DNA of 64,000 bases, taken from positions 57,450 to 121,449 of the forward strand of contig QBZF01000001.1 of the NCBI GenBank assembly GCA_003282425.1, given 5' to 3'. This DNA is from Prochlorococcus sp. AG-335-A05. Lineage in GTDB: Bacteria > Cyanobacteriota > Cyanobacteriia > PCC-6307 > Cyanobiaceae. A program made the translations under genes and the position numbers. Of the stretch, positions 53,632 through 61,185 are shown one piece after another; positions within the stretch are counted from its first letter, which is position 1, and the number at the start of each line of letters is the position of its first letter. The notes beneath the pieces are model-generated. The model worked only from the letters and a program-made list of their open reading frames with translations, ran no database searches and was not told the origin of the DNA.

Positions 53632-54514
53632 ATTTATATTTTTTTTCTTGTAATTTAATACTGATTACTTTTTGGCCCTCTAGTACTAATTTTGCTCCAT
53701 CACCTAATAATAATTTCAGTATTGTGCCTGGCACTGGGAGTAGATCTGGCCTTTTGAGGCATCTACCTAAAGTTTTGGAAAAATACTTCATTAATACTGG
53801 CTCCGGTGCAACAGCGTTATATACACCAGAAAATTGTTTATCTACTAATGATTTAATTATTAATCCACATAAATCACTTCTATGAATCCAACTCATCCAT
53901 TGATTACCATCTCCGATTGGACCTCCCAGTCCAATTTTAAATACTGGAAGCATTTTTCCTAGTGCTCCGCCTTCTGCTTCTAAGACTATTCCGATTCTGA
54001 AAATTACTAATCTTGAGAAAAATGGTTTTTCGTTCGCAACTTCCTCCCATTTATTACAAAGGTTAGCTAAAAAATCTGAACCACACTGACTATTTTCATT
54101 GAACTCTTGAGTTAAACTTGTTCCATAAAAACCTATTGCCGAACCATTTACTATGACTTTTGGATTAATTCTGGATTTTTTCAGGGTTTCCATCAAAAAC
54201 TTAGTTGAATTAATCCTGCTTTTTTCAATCTCTTCTTTTTGAATATCAGTCCATTTTTTATCTGCTATTGGTTCACCTATTAAATTAATTATCCCATCAG
54301 AATCTTTTAAATTATTTAATAGATTTTCATTGCTCCAATTATGTTTTTTTGAAAGATCTAATTTAAAAAATTTAAATTTATCTAGCGGAATATTTATCTT
54401 CAAATTATTAATATTTTTTCTACTGATAATGCAGAGTTCGTGGCCTTCTTTGAGTAAAGCTGGGACTAACTCTTTCCCCACAAAACCAGTACATCCAAGG
54501 AGTAGCAGACGCAT
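53582..54514 (-). CDS. TIGR01777-type NAD-dependent epimerase (YfcH family)
   Basis: A 310-residue SDR protein. It begins LLLGCTGFVGKELVPALLKEGHELCIISR (NAD-binding GxxGxxG). Middle: IINLIGEPIADKKWTDIQKEEIEKSR, VNGSAIGFYGTS, ENSQCGSDFLANLCNKWEEVA. C-terminal: GDGNQWMSWIHRSDLCGLI and the DUF1731 end. Family members are sugar-nucleotide-epimerase-like; role unknown, sometimes labelled SulA. Its tail overlaps the preceding convergent gene. Confidence 0.9.
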   Translation of the reverse strand: MRLLLLGCTGFVGKELVPALLKEGHELCIISRKNINNLKINIPLDKFKFFKLDLSKKHNWSNENLLNNLKDSDGIINLIGEPIADKKWTDIQKEEIEKSRINSTKFLMETLKKSRINPKVIVNGSAIGFYGTSLTQEFNENSQCGSDFLANLCNKWEEVANEKPFFSRLVIFRIGIVLEAEGGALGKMLPVFKIGLGGPIGDGNQWMSWIHRSDLCGLIIKSLVDKQFSGVYNAVAPEPVLMKYFSKTLGRCLKRPDLLPVPGTILKLLLGDGAKLVLEGQKVISIKLQEKKYKFKYPLLEKAIYASTKN

Positions 54515-54654
54515 ATTTTTAATTATGTAATAGATCTAGACTATTTAAATTTTGTATCGATTGAAATTATTATGGTGTAATCAATTTAAAAAAATTAATG
54601 AAAAAAGTTTTTGTATGATAAATTTAGAATCTAAATAAATTAATAAATCACATC

Positions 54655-54897
54655 ATGACTGAGTCGATACCCAAGAAGCCCCTTAAGAAAGGAAGCTTAG
54701 TCTTTATAGATAAAAGTATTTATGATGAAAGTGTAGAAGCATTAGCTAGTGATCAAGATTTACCTAGTTATATATTTGAAGGCCCTGGGGAAATTCTAAG
54801 TATTAAAGAAGAATATGCTCAAGTAAGGTGGTGTCGTCCAGTACCAGATGTTTGGTTTAAATTAGACCAAGTTAAAGAATACATAGTTTCAGAATAG
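54655..54897 (+). CDS. ndhO: NAD(P)H-quinone oxidoreductase subunit O
   Basis: An 80-residue NDH-1 subunit specific to cyanobacteria and plastids. Landmarks: KKPLKKGSLVFIDKSIYDESVEALASDQDLP, YIFEGPGEILSIKEEYAQVRWCRPVPDVWFKLDQV. It is found on the membrane-arm side of the photosynthetic NDH-1 complex. It stands alone and converges on the DnaJ gene across four bases. Confidence 0.94.
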   Translation: MTESIPKKPLKKGSLVFIDKSIYDESVEALASDQDLPSYIFEGPGEILSIKEEYAQVRWCRPVPDVWFKLDQVKEYIVSE

Positions 54898-54901
54898 TTA
54901 T

Positions 54902-55579
54902 TCAGGAAATTATAGATTTTTTATCATAAGCCATTTTTGTTTGGATTCTTTTTGCCTCTTTCATCATTTCTTTTCCATCAAATAAATAATCATCTACATA
55001 TCCTTGTGTGTACTTATCCAGTTCCGATAAAGCATCTTTAACTTGAGAAAAACAATGATAAAGATCTAAACCTAAAGAGGATATTGAATTGGGCACAGAT
55101 ATTGACTTATAAAGCTTATCAACTTTTTCAATTTTTCTTTGGGAAACAGAAATGTAACTGCAAAAATTATCCATCAATTCTTCATCATATGGATCAGCAG
55201 ATAGTTCTTTAATTTCTTTACTCAAAGGTTTGATTATTTGGGTAATAAATCTATTGGTAGGATTATAAATATTTTTAATCCAATTTTTAACTTCATTATC
55301 TTTTATTGTAGAACTATATTTTGTTGTATTAATTTTCTCTTCCCAATTTTCATTTCTGAAATTAGATGATTGTTTTAATGAAAATAGGGTTTTATCATAT
55401 TGTTCTTTTTTAAAAGGATCATTAAGAGTCTCCCATGCATCTTGTATTGCAAGAAACCTATCTTTTTCACCTCCTGCATCGGGGTGATGTTGTTTAACTA
55501 AGCGACGATAAGAAGATTTAATTTCACCTTGAGTTGCATTTTCCTTAACCTCTAATTCTTTATAAAGATTTTTGATCAT
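54902..55579 (-). CDS. DnaJ (J-domain) protein
   Basis: A 225-residue protein. N-terminal J domain, residues 4-66: NLYKELEVKENATQGEIKSSYRRLVKQHHPDAGGEKDRFLAIQDAWETLND, with HPD intact. The remaining 150 residues are a specific, partly helical region with no Gly/Phe or zinc-finger region, so it is a type III J protein that recruits an Hsp70 to unknown clients. It lies 16 bases after cysK. Confidence 0.88.
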   Translation of the reverse strand: MIKNLYKELEVKENATQGEIKSSYRRLVKQHHPDAGGEKDRFLAIQDAWETLNDPFKKEQYDKTLFSLKQSSNFRNENWEEKINTTKYSSTIKDNEVKNWIKNIYNPTNRFITQIIKPLSKEIKELSADPYDEELMDNFCSYISVSQRKIEKVDKLYKSISVPNSISSLGLDLYHCFSQVKDALSELDKYTQGYVDDYLFDGKEMMKEAKRIQTKMAYDKKSIIS

Positions 55580-55595
55580 ATCTAAATACCCTTGC

Positions 55596-56564
55596 CTATA
55601 GATAACCGTCTTCTCTAGCTGTAATCACAGTGTTTGATTCAAACATTGCTGTAGATAAGTATCTTTCACCAAAACTCGGAAGAATCACTATTAATCTTTG
55701 ATTAATAAGCTCTTCCCTTTGACCTATTTTGATTGTTGCTGCCAAGGCAGCTCCGCTACTAATTCCTGATAAAAGGCCCTCTAATCGAGCTAATAACCTC
55801 CCATAATAAAATGCTTCGTCATCATCTATCTTGAAAATTTCATCTATTAATTGAGTATCAAGTACCTTAGGAACGAAGCCTGCACCGATCCCCTGGATAG
55901 AATGAGAACCAGCTTTTTCTCCTGAAATTACAGCGCTTTTTGCGGGTTCTACTGCATATATTTTGCAATTTGGATTAACTTTTTTTAGAAATCGAGAACA
56001 TCCAGTTATGGTGCCTCCAGTACCAACTCCGGTAACTAATCCATCAATATTTTGATTAGATTGGTCCCAAATTTCTTTAGCTGTGGTTCTTTCATGAATT
56101 TCTGGATTTGCAAGATTTTCAAACTGATTAAACTGAAAGCTATTTGGAATACTTGAAGATAATTCACTTGCTAAATCTAGAGCACCTTTCATTCCCTCTT
56201 TGCCTGGAGTGAGTTGTAATTCTGCCCCATATGCTCTTAGCATTGCCCTTCTCTCAATACTCATAGTATCTGGCATAGTTAATATCAATCTATAACCTTT
56301 TGCTGCTGCAACCATTGCTAAAGCAATTCCAGTATTTCCACTTGTTGCCTCAATTAATGTTGTTTTCCCCGGTAAAATTAAACCATCTTTTTCGGCTGAA
56401 TTTAACATTGAATATGCAATACGATCTTTGACAGATGCTGATGGATTAAAACTTTCAAGTTTCGCTATTATTTCTGGATGACAATTACAGTATTTTTTTA
56501 TGCGATCTAATTTTACTAATGGTGTGTTGCCAACTAAAGAAGTAATATCACCTGCTATTTCCAT
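55596..56564 (-). CDS. cysK: Cysteine synthase A
   Basis: A PLP enzyme of 322 residues that makes cysteine from O-acetylserine and sulfide. PLP Lys in FNPSASVKDRIAYSM (near 46), substrate loop IEATSGNTGIALAMVAAA (near 75), GVGTGGTITGCSRFL (phosphate-binding, near 182) and GISSGAALAA (near 270). With cysH at 20.8 kb it covers two steps of sulfate assimilation. A J-domain gene follows. Confidence 0.96.
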   Translation of the reverse strand: MEIAGDITSLVGNTPLVKLDRIKKYCNCHPEIIAKLESFNPSASVKDRIAYSMLNSAEKDGLILPGKTTLIEATSGNTGIALAMVAAAKGYRLILTMPDTMSIERRAMLRAYGAELQLTPGKEGMKGALDLASELSSSIPNSFQFNQFENLANPEIHERTTAKEIWDQSNQNIDGLVTGVGTGGTITGCSRFLKKVNPNCKIYAVEPAKSAVISGEKAGSHSIQGIGAGFVPKVLDTQLIDEIFKIDDDEAFYYGRLLARLEGLLSGISSGAALAATIKIGQREELINQRLIVILPSFGERYLSTAMFESNTVITAREDGYL

Positions 56565-56721
56565 GGAAAAGTTTTTACAAAATTAAATTTGTTCACTATT
56601 AGTTTAAATGTATTTATATGTCTTTTATAAAAAAATTTTAAATTGAACTTAATTTCAAAACAACTTCTTAGAAAAGATTGTTCTATAGTTTGTTTATAAT
56701 ATAAAATTTTACAATTCTTTT

Positions 56722-56991
56722 ATGTATTCTCTTGAAATAAGTCTAAGATATTCCCCCTTTCCCCTTTCAATTCAGAAGAAAGAGTACGAGGAAGTTAAAA
56801 GAATCTATGATGAAATAAAAGATTCTATGAATAGTGATAACCAAAACTCCTCTTTAATCGAATTAAGTTGTGAAAAAGTTCAGGATAAATTGATAACTGT
56901 TCTTGCTAAAGAAGTTATTTCTGTTCAGATATATGAAAAGTCAGCAGTTGCTGGTGGATCAAAAAGACCTGGATTTTCCTTAGATATTTAA
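56722..56991 (+). CDS. Conserved small cyanobacterial protein (unnamed family)
   Basis: An 89-residue soluble protein: YSLEISLRYSPFPLSIQKKEYEEVKRIYDEIK and the end EKSAVAGGSKRPGFSLDI. From memory this resembles a conserved unnamed family of cyanobacteria; I can assign no function. The next ABC ATPase starts two bases later on the same strand, suggesting joint expression. Confidence 0.7.
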   Translation: MYSLEISLRYSPFPLSIQKKEYEEVKRIYDEIKDSMNSDNQNSSLIELSCEKVQDKLITVLAKEVISVQIYEKSAVAGGSKRPGFSLDI

Positions 56992-56992
56992 A

Positions 56993-57676
56993 ATGATCGA
57001 GATCGAGGATACTTTGCAAAATGGAGTACCTAATGTAACTTTCAAAAATGTGAGTTTTTCATGGCCAGGAAAAAATGAGTATGTAATAAATAATTGTAAT
57101 TTTTCTATTAATAAAACTGGGTTATGGATGATTGTTGGTAAAAATGGAAGCGGAAAGAGTACTTTGCTCAAGTTAATTAATGGAATTCTAAAACCAAGCA
57201 ATGGAGTCATAAATAAATTAGCAAATATTGGCATGGTTTTTCAGAATCCTGATCATCAAATATTAATGCCAAACTGTAGGAGTGAACTTCTTCTGAATAT
57301 TAATCAAAATTTAAGTAGAAAAGATATTTCTAATAAAATTGACATTGCTCTAAAGAAGGTTGGATTAGCTGGATTTGACAAAAGGTCGATTCATACATTA
57401 AGTGGCGGTCAAAAACAGCGTTTAACTATTGCATCTTCATTGATAAGTGATAAGAATTTCATTCTTATGGATGAGCCCACAGCGCTATTAGATAGTTCTA
57501 GTCAATTAGCAGTTTTAGAAATAATTAAGGGCCTTACAAAGAATAAAAGAAACCCATTCACTGCTTTATGGATTACTCATCGTTTAGAGGAATTAAGTTA
57601 TGCAGATGCAGTTGCAGAGATGAAGAATGGAAATTTATCAGATTGGCAGAAACCATTTAACTTTCAATATAATTAA
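56993..57676 (+). CDS. Energy-coupling-factor-like ABC ATPase (CbiO/EcfA type)
   Basis: A 227-residue nucleotide-binding protein. Walker A GKNGSGKSTLLKL (near 50), Q-loop GMVFQNPDHQILMPN (near 82), typical of EcfA/CbiO, signature LSGGQKQRLTIASSL (near 135) and Walker B NFILMDEPTALLD (near 155). No membrane or substrate-binding component is adjacent, as is common for scattered cyanobacterial ECF systems. It ends 49 bases before tRNA-Asn. Confidence 0.9.
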   Translation: MIEIEDTLQNGVPNVTFKNVSFSWPGKNEYVINNCNFSINKTGLWMIVGKNGSGKSTLLKLINGILKPSNGVINKLANIGMVFQNPDHQILMPNCRSELLLNINQNLSRKDISNKIDIALKKVGLAGFDKRSIHTLSGGQKQRLTIASSLISDKNFILMDEPTALLDSSSQLAVLEIIKGLTKNKRNPFTALWITHRLEELSYADAVAEMKNGNLSDWQKPFNFQYN

Positions 57677-57725
57677 GATTTACCCCTTGTCATAAGGTAC
57701 ATGTAAGAGTTAAATTTTTATATGT

Positions 57726-57797
<72 letters not shown>

Positions 57798-57822
57798 TTT
57801 AAAAGTCAAGAAAAGTCATACT

Positions 57823-57847
57823 AAGTCACCCTTAGGTGACTTTTTTT
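57823..57847 (+). terminator. Rho-independent terminator after tRNA-Asn
   Basis: AAGTCACC (57823-57830) pairs with GGTGACTT (57835-57842) around CTTA, followed by T7. It is inside the islet, so it may have been brought in to end the tRNA transcript. Confidence 0.85.
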
Positions 57848-57892
57848 ATGTCTGTGAAACAGTTATGAGAGAAAAATATCTAGACGAACAAT

Positions 57893-57960
57893 GACACTTT
57901 AATCTAATTGTGTTCGTCTATTATTCGTCTTTTTATTCATCTTTTGAAATCCTATTCGTC
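57893..57960. repeat. Cluster of TTCGTC motifs, left side
   Basis: TTCGTC occurs at 57913-57918, 57924-57929 and 57955-57960, with an inverted copy GACGAA at 57893-57898 and a degenerate ATTCATC at 57935. Two more copies lie near the right end (59401, 59413), in the same orientation. Such clusters near att repeats could be recombinase arm sites; this is inference. Confidence 0.5.
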
Positions 57961-57985
57961 CATTATTTTTATCACTTATAAGACA

Positions 57986-58090
57986 TAAAAAAAAGACCAC
58001 TATTTCTAGAGGTCTTTTCTAATTTTACCGAATCAAGTGTTTCCTTGTTTCCACTGTTTCAGTAAAAACTTTCCTTCACACACATAAACA
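57986..58090 (-). ncRNA. Predicted Yfr2-like small RNA
   Basis: Minus strand. A 10-bp stem TTTTACTGAA / TTCGGTAAAA (58067-58058 with 58032-58023, one G-U) encloses a loop with two GGAAACA motifs (58052-58046 and 58044-58038, one base apart). Tandem GGAAACA in a loop is the hallmark of the Yfr2-type sRNA family in marine cyanobacteria. A terminator, GACC / GGTC stem at 58014-57995 then T8, follows. Upstream is TTGTCC (58125-58120), a 17-base spacer and TATAAG (58102-58097), so transcription probably starts near 58090. The 5' leader contains TATGTGTGTGA (58086-58076), complementary to the loop of the next sRNA. Confidence 0.55.
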
Positions 58091-58096
58091 TTATGC

Positions 58097-58125
58097 CTTA
58101 TATTTCTTTTTCGTGGAAGGGACAA
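58097..58125 (-). promoter_or_regulatory. Predicted promoter of the Yfr2-like RNA
   Basis: TTGTCC (58125-58120), 17-bp spacer, TATAAG (58102-58097), on the minus strand. The 22-bp palindrome is centred about 60 bases upstream of the predicted start, where activator sites commonly lie. Confidence 0.5.
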
Positions 58126-58138
58126 AAGGAATGTTACT

Positions 58139-58160
58139 AAACTGTCACATGTGACAGTTT
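58139..58160. promoter_or_regulatory. 22-bp perfect palindrome, candidate operator
   Basis: AAACTGTCACA at 58139-58149 is followed directly by its exact reverse complement TGTGACAGTTT (58150-58160). It lies between the two predicted sRNAs. Its TGT-N8-ACA core resembles CRP/FNR-type sites in layout, but I cannot name a regulator. Confidence 0.7.
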
Positions 58161-58183
58161 CCTTTTTCTGGATATATGGCAAT

Positions 58184-58250
58184 AAAAAAACATCCTAATT
58201 TAAAGAAAAGGATGTTTACTTATCAGAAATATGTGTGTGAGGAGTTTCTG
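58184..58250 (-). ncRNA. Predicted Yfr1-motif small RNA
   Basis: Minus strand. ATCAGAAA / TTTCTGAT (58252-58245 with 58229-58222) makes an 8-bp stem with the loop CTCCTCACACACATA. ACTCCTCACAC is the core of the conserved Yfr1 RNA. Here most of it is displayed in a hairpin loop, unlike standard Yfr1 where it is unpaired between two hairpins. A terminator follows: AAACATCC / GGATGTTT (58217-58210 with 58195-58188), then T-run. Upstream TTGTTC, 16 bases, TATATA (58259-58254) fit a promoter, with the start near 58248. Standard yfr1 in Prochlorococcus lies by guaB-trxA, not here, so this would be an additional copy. Confidence 0.6.
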
Positions 58251-58300
58251 ATGTATATAACCTACTGGATAAAGGGAACAAATATCTACAGTATTAATTC

Positions 58301-58495
58301 CTATTTCTTTTTCCAAAATAAGTAAAGATTTGAAAATTGGTTTTTAGTGTCCACAATTGCGGTGCTTGTTGAGATCAATTTCCATCCAGAAGCATTCCTT
58401 TTATTGATAATTGATGCAATTTCATTCTCTTGTCTTTGAGTATTTGCATTTCCTGCTGCGTAATAGATATCAAGATCATTTTTTACATTTGACAT
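58301..58495 (-). CDS. Small DUF4177-like protein of the islet
   Basis: A 64-residue protein starting MSNVKNDLDIYYAAGNANTQ, with an end ASGWKLISTSTAIVDTKNQF then LYLFWKKK. The GWKLIS...LFWKK pattern resembles DUF4177-like proteins (unknown function). An upstream ATG at 58519 would add eight residues. It lies on the minus strand upstream of the Yfr1-motif RNA. Confidence 0.55.
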   Translation of the reverse strand: MSNVKNDLDIYYAAGNANTQRQENEIASIINKRNASGWKLISTSTAIVDTKNQFSNLYLFWKKK

Positions 58496-58588
58496 ATTTA
58501 AATGTGTTGGTTTATTCAAAGTTAATATTACTCAATCTTTCATCGATACTTGAGTGAATTCGATAAGGTTATTGGAAATAAGTATTGT

Positions 58589-58693
58589 ATGGTTTTACCT
58601 TCACCTCAAATTACAATTGGATTATTGCTTATAAGTATTGGAATAGTCGTAACTTTTGATATCAAAATTGATTTATTTAAAGGTAAAGAGTAA
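58589..58693 (+). CDS. Very small membrane peptide of the islet
   Basis: A 34-residue ORF: MVLPSPQITIGLLLISIGIV then VTFDIKIDLFKGKE, giving one membrane helix. It is followed by another small ORF and by a strong terminator. It is weak evidence for coding, but the hydrophobic pattern is regular. Confidence 0.4.
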   Translation: MVLPSPQITIGLLLISIGIVVTFDIKIDLFKGKE

Positions 58694-58710
58694 AAGATTT
58701 CTAATGCTTT

Positions 58711-58833
58711 ATGGAAAAGGAACCTAATTACGACAATGATGGATTAGATCCATCCGAAGAATATTTTAAAGGAAAAGGTAATGATGATGATACCTATTCC
58801 CCTCCAGAAGAATCAGAACCACCACACTATTGA
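58711..58833 (+). CDS. Very small acidic protein of the islet
   Basis: A 40-residue acidic ORF: MEKEPNYDNDGLDPSEEYFK then GKGNDDDTYSPPEESEPPHY. It is low-complexity with no recognised domain. A perfect terminator lies 35 bases downstream and supports a transcribed unit (58589-58890). Confidence 0.4.
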   Translation: MEKEPNYDNDGLDPSEEYFKGKGNDDDTYSPPEESEPPHY

Positions 58834-58867
58834 GCAAAAGGAAATTTATTGACAGTCAATTTACATT

Positions 58868-58893
58868 AGAGGGTATAACTACCCTCTTTTTTT
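58868..58893 (+). terminator. Rho-independent terminator within the islet
   Basis: AGAGGGTA (58868-58875) pairs perfectly with TACCCTCT (58880-58887) around TAAC, followed by a T-run. Confidence 0.9.
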
Positions 58894-58894
58894 A

Positions 58895-59023
58895 ATGTCC
58901 ATTAATACATTTCTTTTGCTGTTATTTGTAATTGCGAATTACATAAACTTATTTTTAAATATAAAAAATAAAAAAAATGATTGGAAGGGTTTTGTTTTGG
59001 GGTATAATCAAGAATTTTCATAA
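58895..59023 (+). CDS. Possible 42-residue membrane peptide
   Basis: ORF of 43 codons: MSINTFLLLLFVIANYINLF then LNIKNKKNDWKGFVLGYNQE. One helix. It begins just at the end of the preceding terminator and has no good Shine-Dalgarno, so it is doubtful. Confidence 0.3.
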   Translation: MSINTFLLLLFVIANYINLFLNIKNKKNDWKGFVLGYNQEFS

Positions 59024-59078
59024 AAAATAAACTATCATTTATAGAATCAATGAAAATAAAAATAATACCAAATATTTA

Positions 59079-59396
59079 ATGTTGCGACTTCTTCCACTAC
59101 CGATTTTTATTTGCATTTATCTATTCTCTTGGTGGAGATGTAAAAAAAATATTATCGCTAGTGATAAGCAACTAAAACCATGCATTGATTGGGCATATGT
59201 AAAAAATTTACCTCTCCCACCAAAACCTTCATTTATCGAGTTTTATATTGTTTATGTTTCTTCTTTTTTTAAATTTCCCTTTGGGATAATTGTTCAACAA
59301 CTACCTTTCTCAAAGAAAGTAAGATATTACGAAAGAGAAATGAAATTAATATTTGATAAATGGAATTTAGAAAAAATTAAAAAAATAAAAAACTAA
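59079..59396 (+). CDS. Membrane protein of the islet, unknown function
   Basis: A 105-residue protein with an N-terminal helix (LRLLPLPIFICIYLFSWWRC) and a second hydrophobic segment near 55-70 (FYIVYVSSFFKFPFGIIV). The tail is basic. I do not recognise it. It ends five bases before a TTCGTC pair and about 95 bases before the right att repeat. Confidence 0.55.
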   Translation: MLRLLPLPIFICIYLFSWWRCKKNIIASDKQLKPCIDWAYVKNLPLPPKPSFIEFYIVYVSSFFKFPFGIIVQQLPFSKKVRYYEREMKLIFDKWNLEKIKKIKN

Positions 59397-59400
59397 TTTA

Positions 59401-59418
59401 TTCGTCAAAATATTCGTC
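59401..59418. repeat. TTCGTC motif pair near the right end
   Basis: TTCGTC at 59401-59406 and 59413-59418, the second within TATTCGTCCATT, which is also present near the left end (57953-57964). Same orientation as the left cluster. Confidence 0.5.
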
Positions 59419-59491
59419 CATTTTCTTATTTCTTTCATATTTGTGATGACATATCGCTTCATATCAAGACATATTTTATTAAGTGCTCGAA

Positions 59492-59506
59492 CGCCCGGGG
59501 AGTTTA
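59492..59506. repeat. Right att-like direct repeat
   Basis: CGCCCGGGGAGTTTA, identical to the end of tRNA-Asn at 57787-57801. Upstream TCGAA is shared too, with three bases missing between. Confidence 0.8.
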
Positions 59507-59528
59507 TTTCTCCTAAATAAGAGGTATT

Positions 59529-59550
59529 GAGATCTTCGGGTCTCTTTTTT
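59529..59550 (+). terminator. Terminator just after the right repeat
   Basis: GAGATC / GGTCTC (59529-59534, 59539-59544) with a TTCG tetraloop, then T6. It is in the position of the original tRNA-Asn terminator before insertion. Confidence 0.75.
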
Positions 59551-59614
59551 ATTTAAAATACAACTAACCAAAAGGAAAAACTTAAAAAGCGCCTCATAAC
59601 CTACTTCTAAAGAG

Positions 59615-59974
59615 TTAATCATCCCACATGTCTTGTTTACTCTGTTCGATATTATTTTTTTCAAGCAATTCTAATCTATGCTCTTTTGAATCTTCTTCAA
59701 AATTTTGTAAGTTTTCTTTGTTTGCAAATTTTTGTTGAATCTCCAAAATTATAATCTCAAATTGATCGCCATAAAATTTAGACATTTCCATCCATGCTTC
59801 CATTTCCTCCTCTTTTCCAATTGTGTCATTTATCTGATGGCTAATTATTTCCAAAACAAATTCTTTTAACTCTTTATGGCTCATGCTTTCAACTTTTTTT
59901 TGAATATAAAATTCTTTTAGATGTTGTAACTGCTTTTTAGATAAATCGGTGTAAGTGATAGATTTCTTTTTCAT
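59615..59974 (-). CDS. Hypothetical protein next to the islet
   Basis: A 119-residue, helix-rich, charged protein: SKKQLQHLKEFYIQKKVESMSHKELKEFVLEIISHQINDTIGKEEEMEAWMEMSKFYGDQFEI. I know of no function. Residues 10-75 look well ordered, while the C-terminus is Glu/Lys-rich. It lies just outside the right repeat, on backbone DNA. Confidence 0.72.
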   Translation of the reverse strand: MKKKSITYTDLSKKQLQHLKEFYIQKKVESMSHKELKEFVLEIISHQINDTIGKEEEMEAWMEMSKFYGDQFEIIILEIQQKFANKENLQNFEEDSKEHRLELLEKNNIEQSKQDMWDD

Positions 59975-60399
59975 TAATATTCAGTTTATTTTTATAATAG
60001 AGTTAACCATTAGCATCTAAAAAAGATTTTCAATTACTAACAACTTACATTTTATTCTACGAAAAAACTTTAGTTTAAAAACAAAAGATTTAAATTTGTA
60101 TGATAACAATCACCTGAATTTATTACTTTCATAGATATTAATATTCATGTTTTGATTAAAATTTAACTGTCGTTACTTGCCGATTTATATTGAATTATTA
60201 AGTAATTATTAAGCAAATCGAAAGAATTTATAAAATTTATATTTTATTTTTAGTTGATATTTCCGTCTAATCCATTGAAGTAATTAGTTTTTTTATTGTA
60301 ATAACTTATATAAGTCTTTAAATTAGGTCTGCAATAAATGCAAAATGTTGAGAGAATCGTTATACAAAATCTTAATCTAAGTTTAATAATCGGTCAGAT
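59975..60399. other. Long AT-rich region upstream of rpaA
   Basis: A 425-base gap. I see no ORF or RNA gene I can support. It probably contains the promoter of rpaA (for example TATATA near 60308) and that of the divergent 119-residue gene. Stretches such as TTAAGTAATTATTAAG near 60198 are weak repeats only. Confidence 0.4.
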
Positions 60400-61155
60400 A
60401 TGAAAATTTCAATCCTATTAATAGAAGACGATCGTGATATGCGTGAATTAGTATCTGGTCATCTTGAGCATTCTGGTTTTGATGTTCAAAAAGCAGAAGA
60501 TGGTATTAAAGGTCAAGCTTTAGCCCTTCAATATTCTCCTGACTTAATTCTTCTAGATTTAATGTTACCTAGCGTTGATGGTTTGACATTATGCCAAAGA
60601 CTGCGTAGAGATGAAAGGACTTCAAATATTCCCATCTTAATGATCACAGCTTTGGGTGGACTTAAAGATAAAGTTACTGGATTTAATTCAGGTGCTGATG
60701 ATTACATCACAAAACCATTTGATTTAGAAGAATTATACGTTCGTATTAAAGCTTTATTAAGAAGAACTAATAGAGCACAATTGAATTCAACTAATCAACA
60801 AGAAATTTTAAATTATGGACCTCTTACTCTTGTTCCGGAAAGATTTGAAGCTATTTGGTTCGAATCTGCCGTGAGACTTACCCATTTAGAATTTGAGCTA
60901 CTTCACTGTTTACTGCAAAGACATGGTCAAACAGTCTCTCCAGCATTGATATTAAAGGAAGTATGGGGTTATGAACCTGACGATGATATTGAGACTATTA
61001 GAGTTCATGTAAGACACTTAAGAACAAAATTAGAACCTGACCCTCGCAAGCCAAAATATATAAAAACTGTTTATGGAGCGGGATATTGTCTTGAGTTACC
61101 TGCGGTAGCTAAGGTTGATAATGGTATGCAAGAGTTTGCCGAATCTACAAATTAA
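60400..61155 (+). CDS. rpaA: Response regulator RpaA (circadian output)
   Basis: An OmpR-type regulator of 251 residues. The receiver domain (1-120) has LLIEDDRDM, phospho-Asp in [18 protein letters not shown] (near 53) and [11 protein letters not shown]. The winged-helix domain (about 130-240) has [38 protein letters not shown] and [32 protein letters not shown]. The motifs [18 protein letters not shown] and [17 protein letters not shown] distinguish RpaA from RpaB. RpaA is phosphorylated by SasA and drives daily gene expression; the histidine kinase is not nearby. Confidence 0.94.
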   Translation: MKISILLIEDDRDMRELVSGHLEHSGFDVQKAEDGIKGQALALQYSPDLILLDLMLPSVDGLTLCQRLRRDERTSNIPILMITALGGLKDKVTGFNSGADDYITKPFDLEELYVRIKALLRRTNRAQLNSTNQQEILNYGPLTLVPERFEAIWFESAVRLTHLEFELLHCLLQRHGQTVSPALILKEVWGYEPDDDIETIRVHVRHLRTKLEPDPRKPKYIKTVYGAGYCLELPAVAKVDNGMQEFAESTN

Positions 61156-61185
61156 AAACTTAATCATATGAGTAATTAAGTAACT

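Noticed and set aside
59479-59664. 61-codon minus-strand frame across the right att repeat
   Set aside because: Overlaps the repeat, terminator and the end of the 119-residue gene; low-quality peptide.
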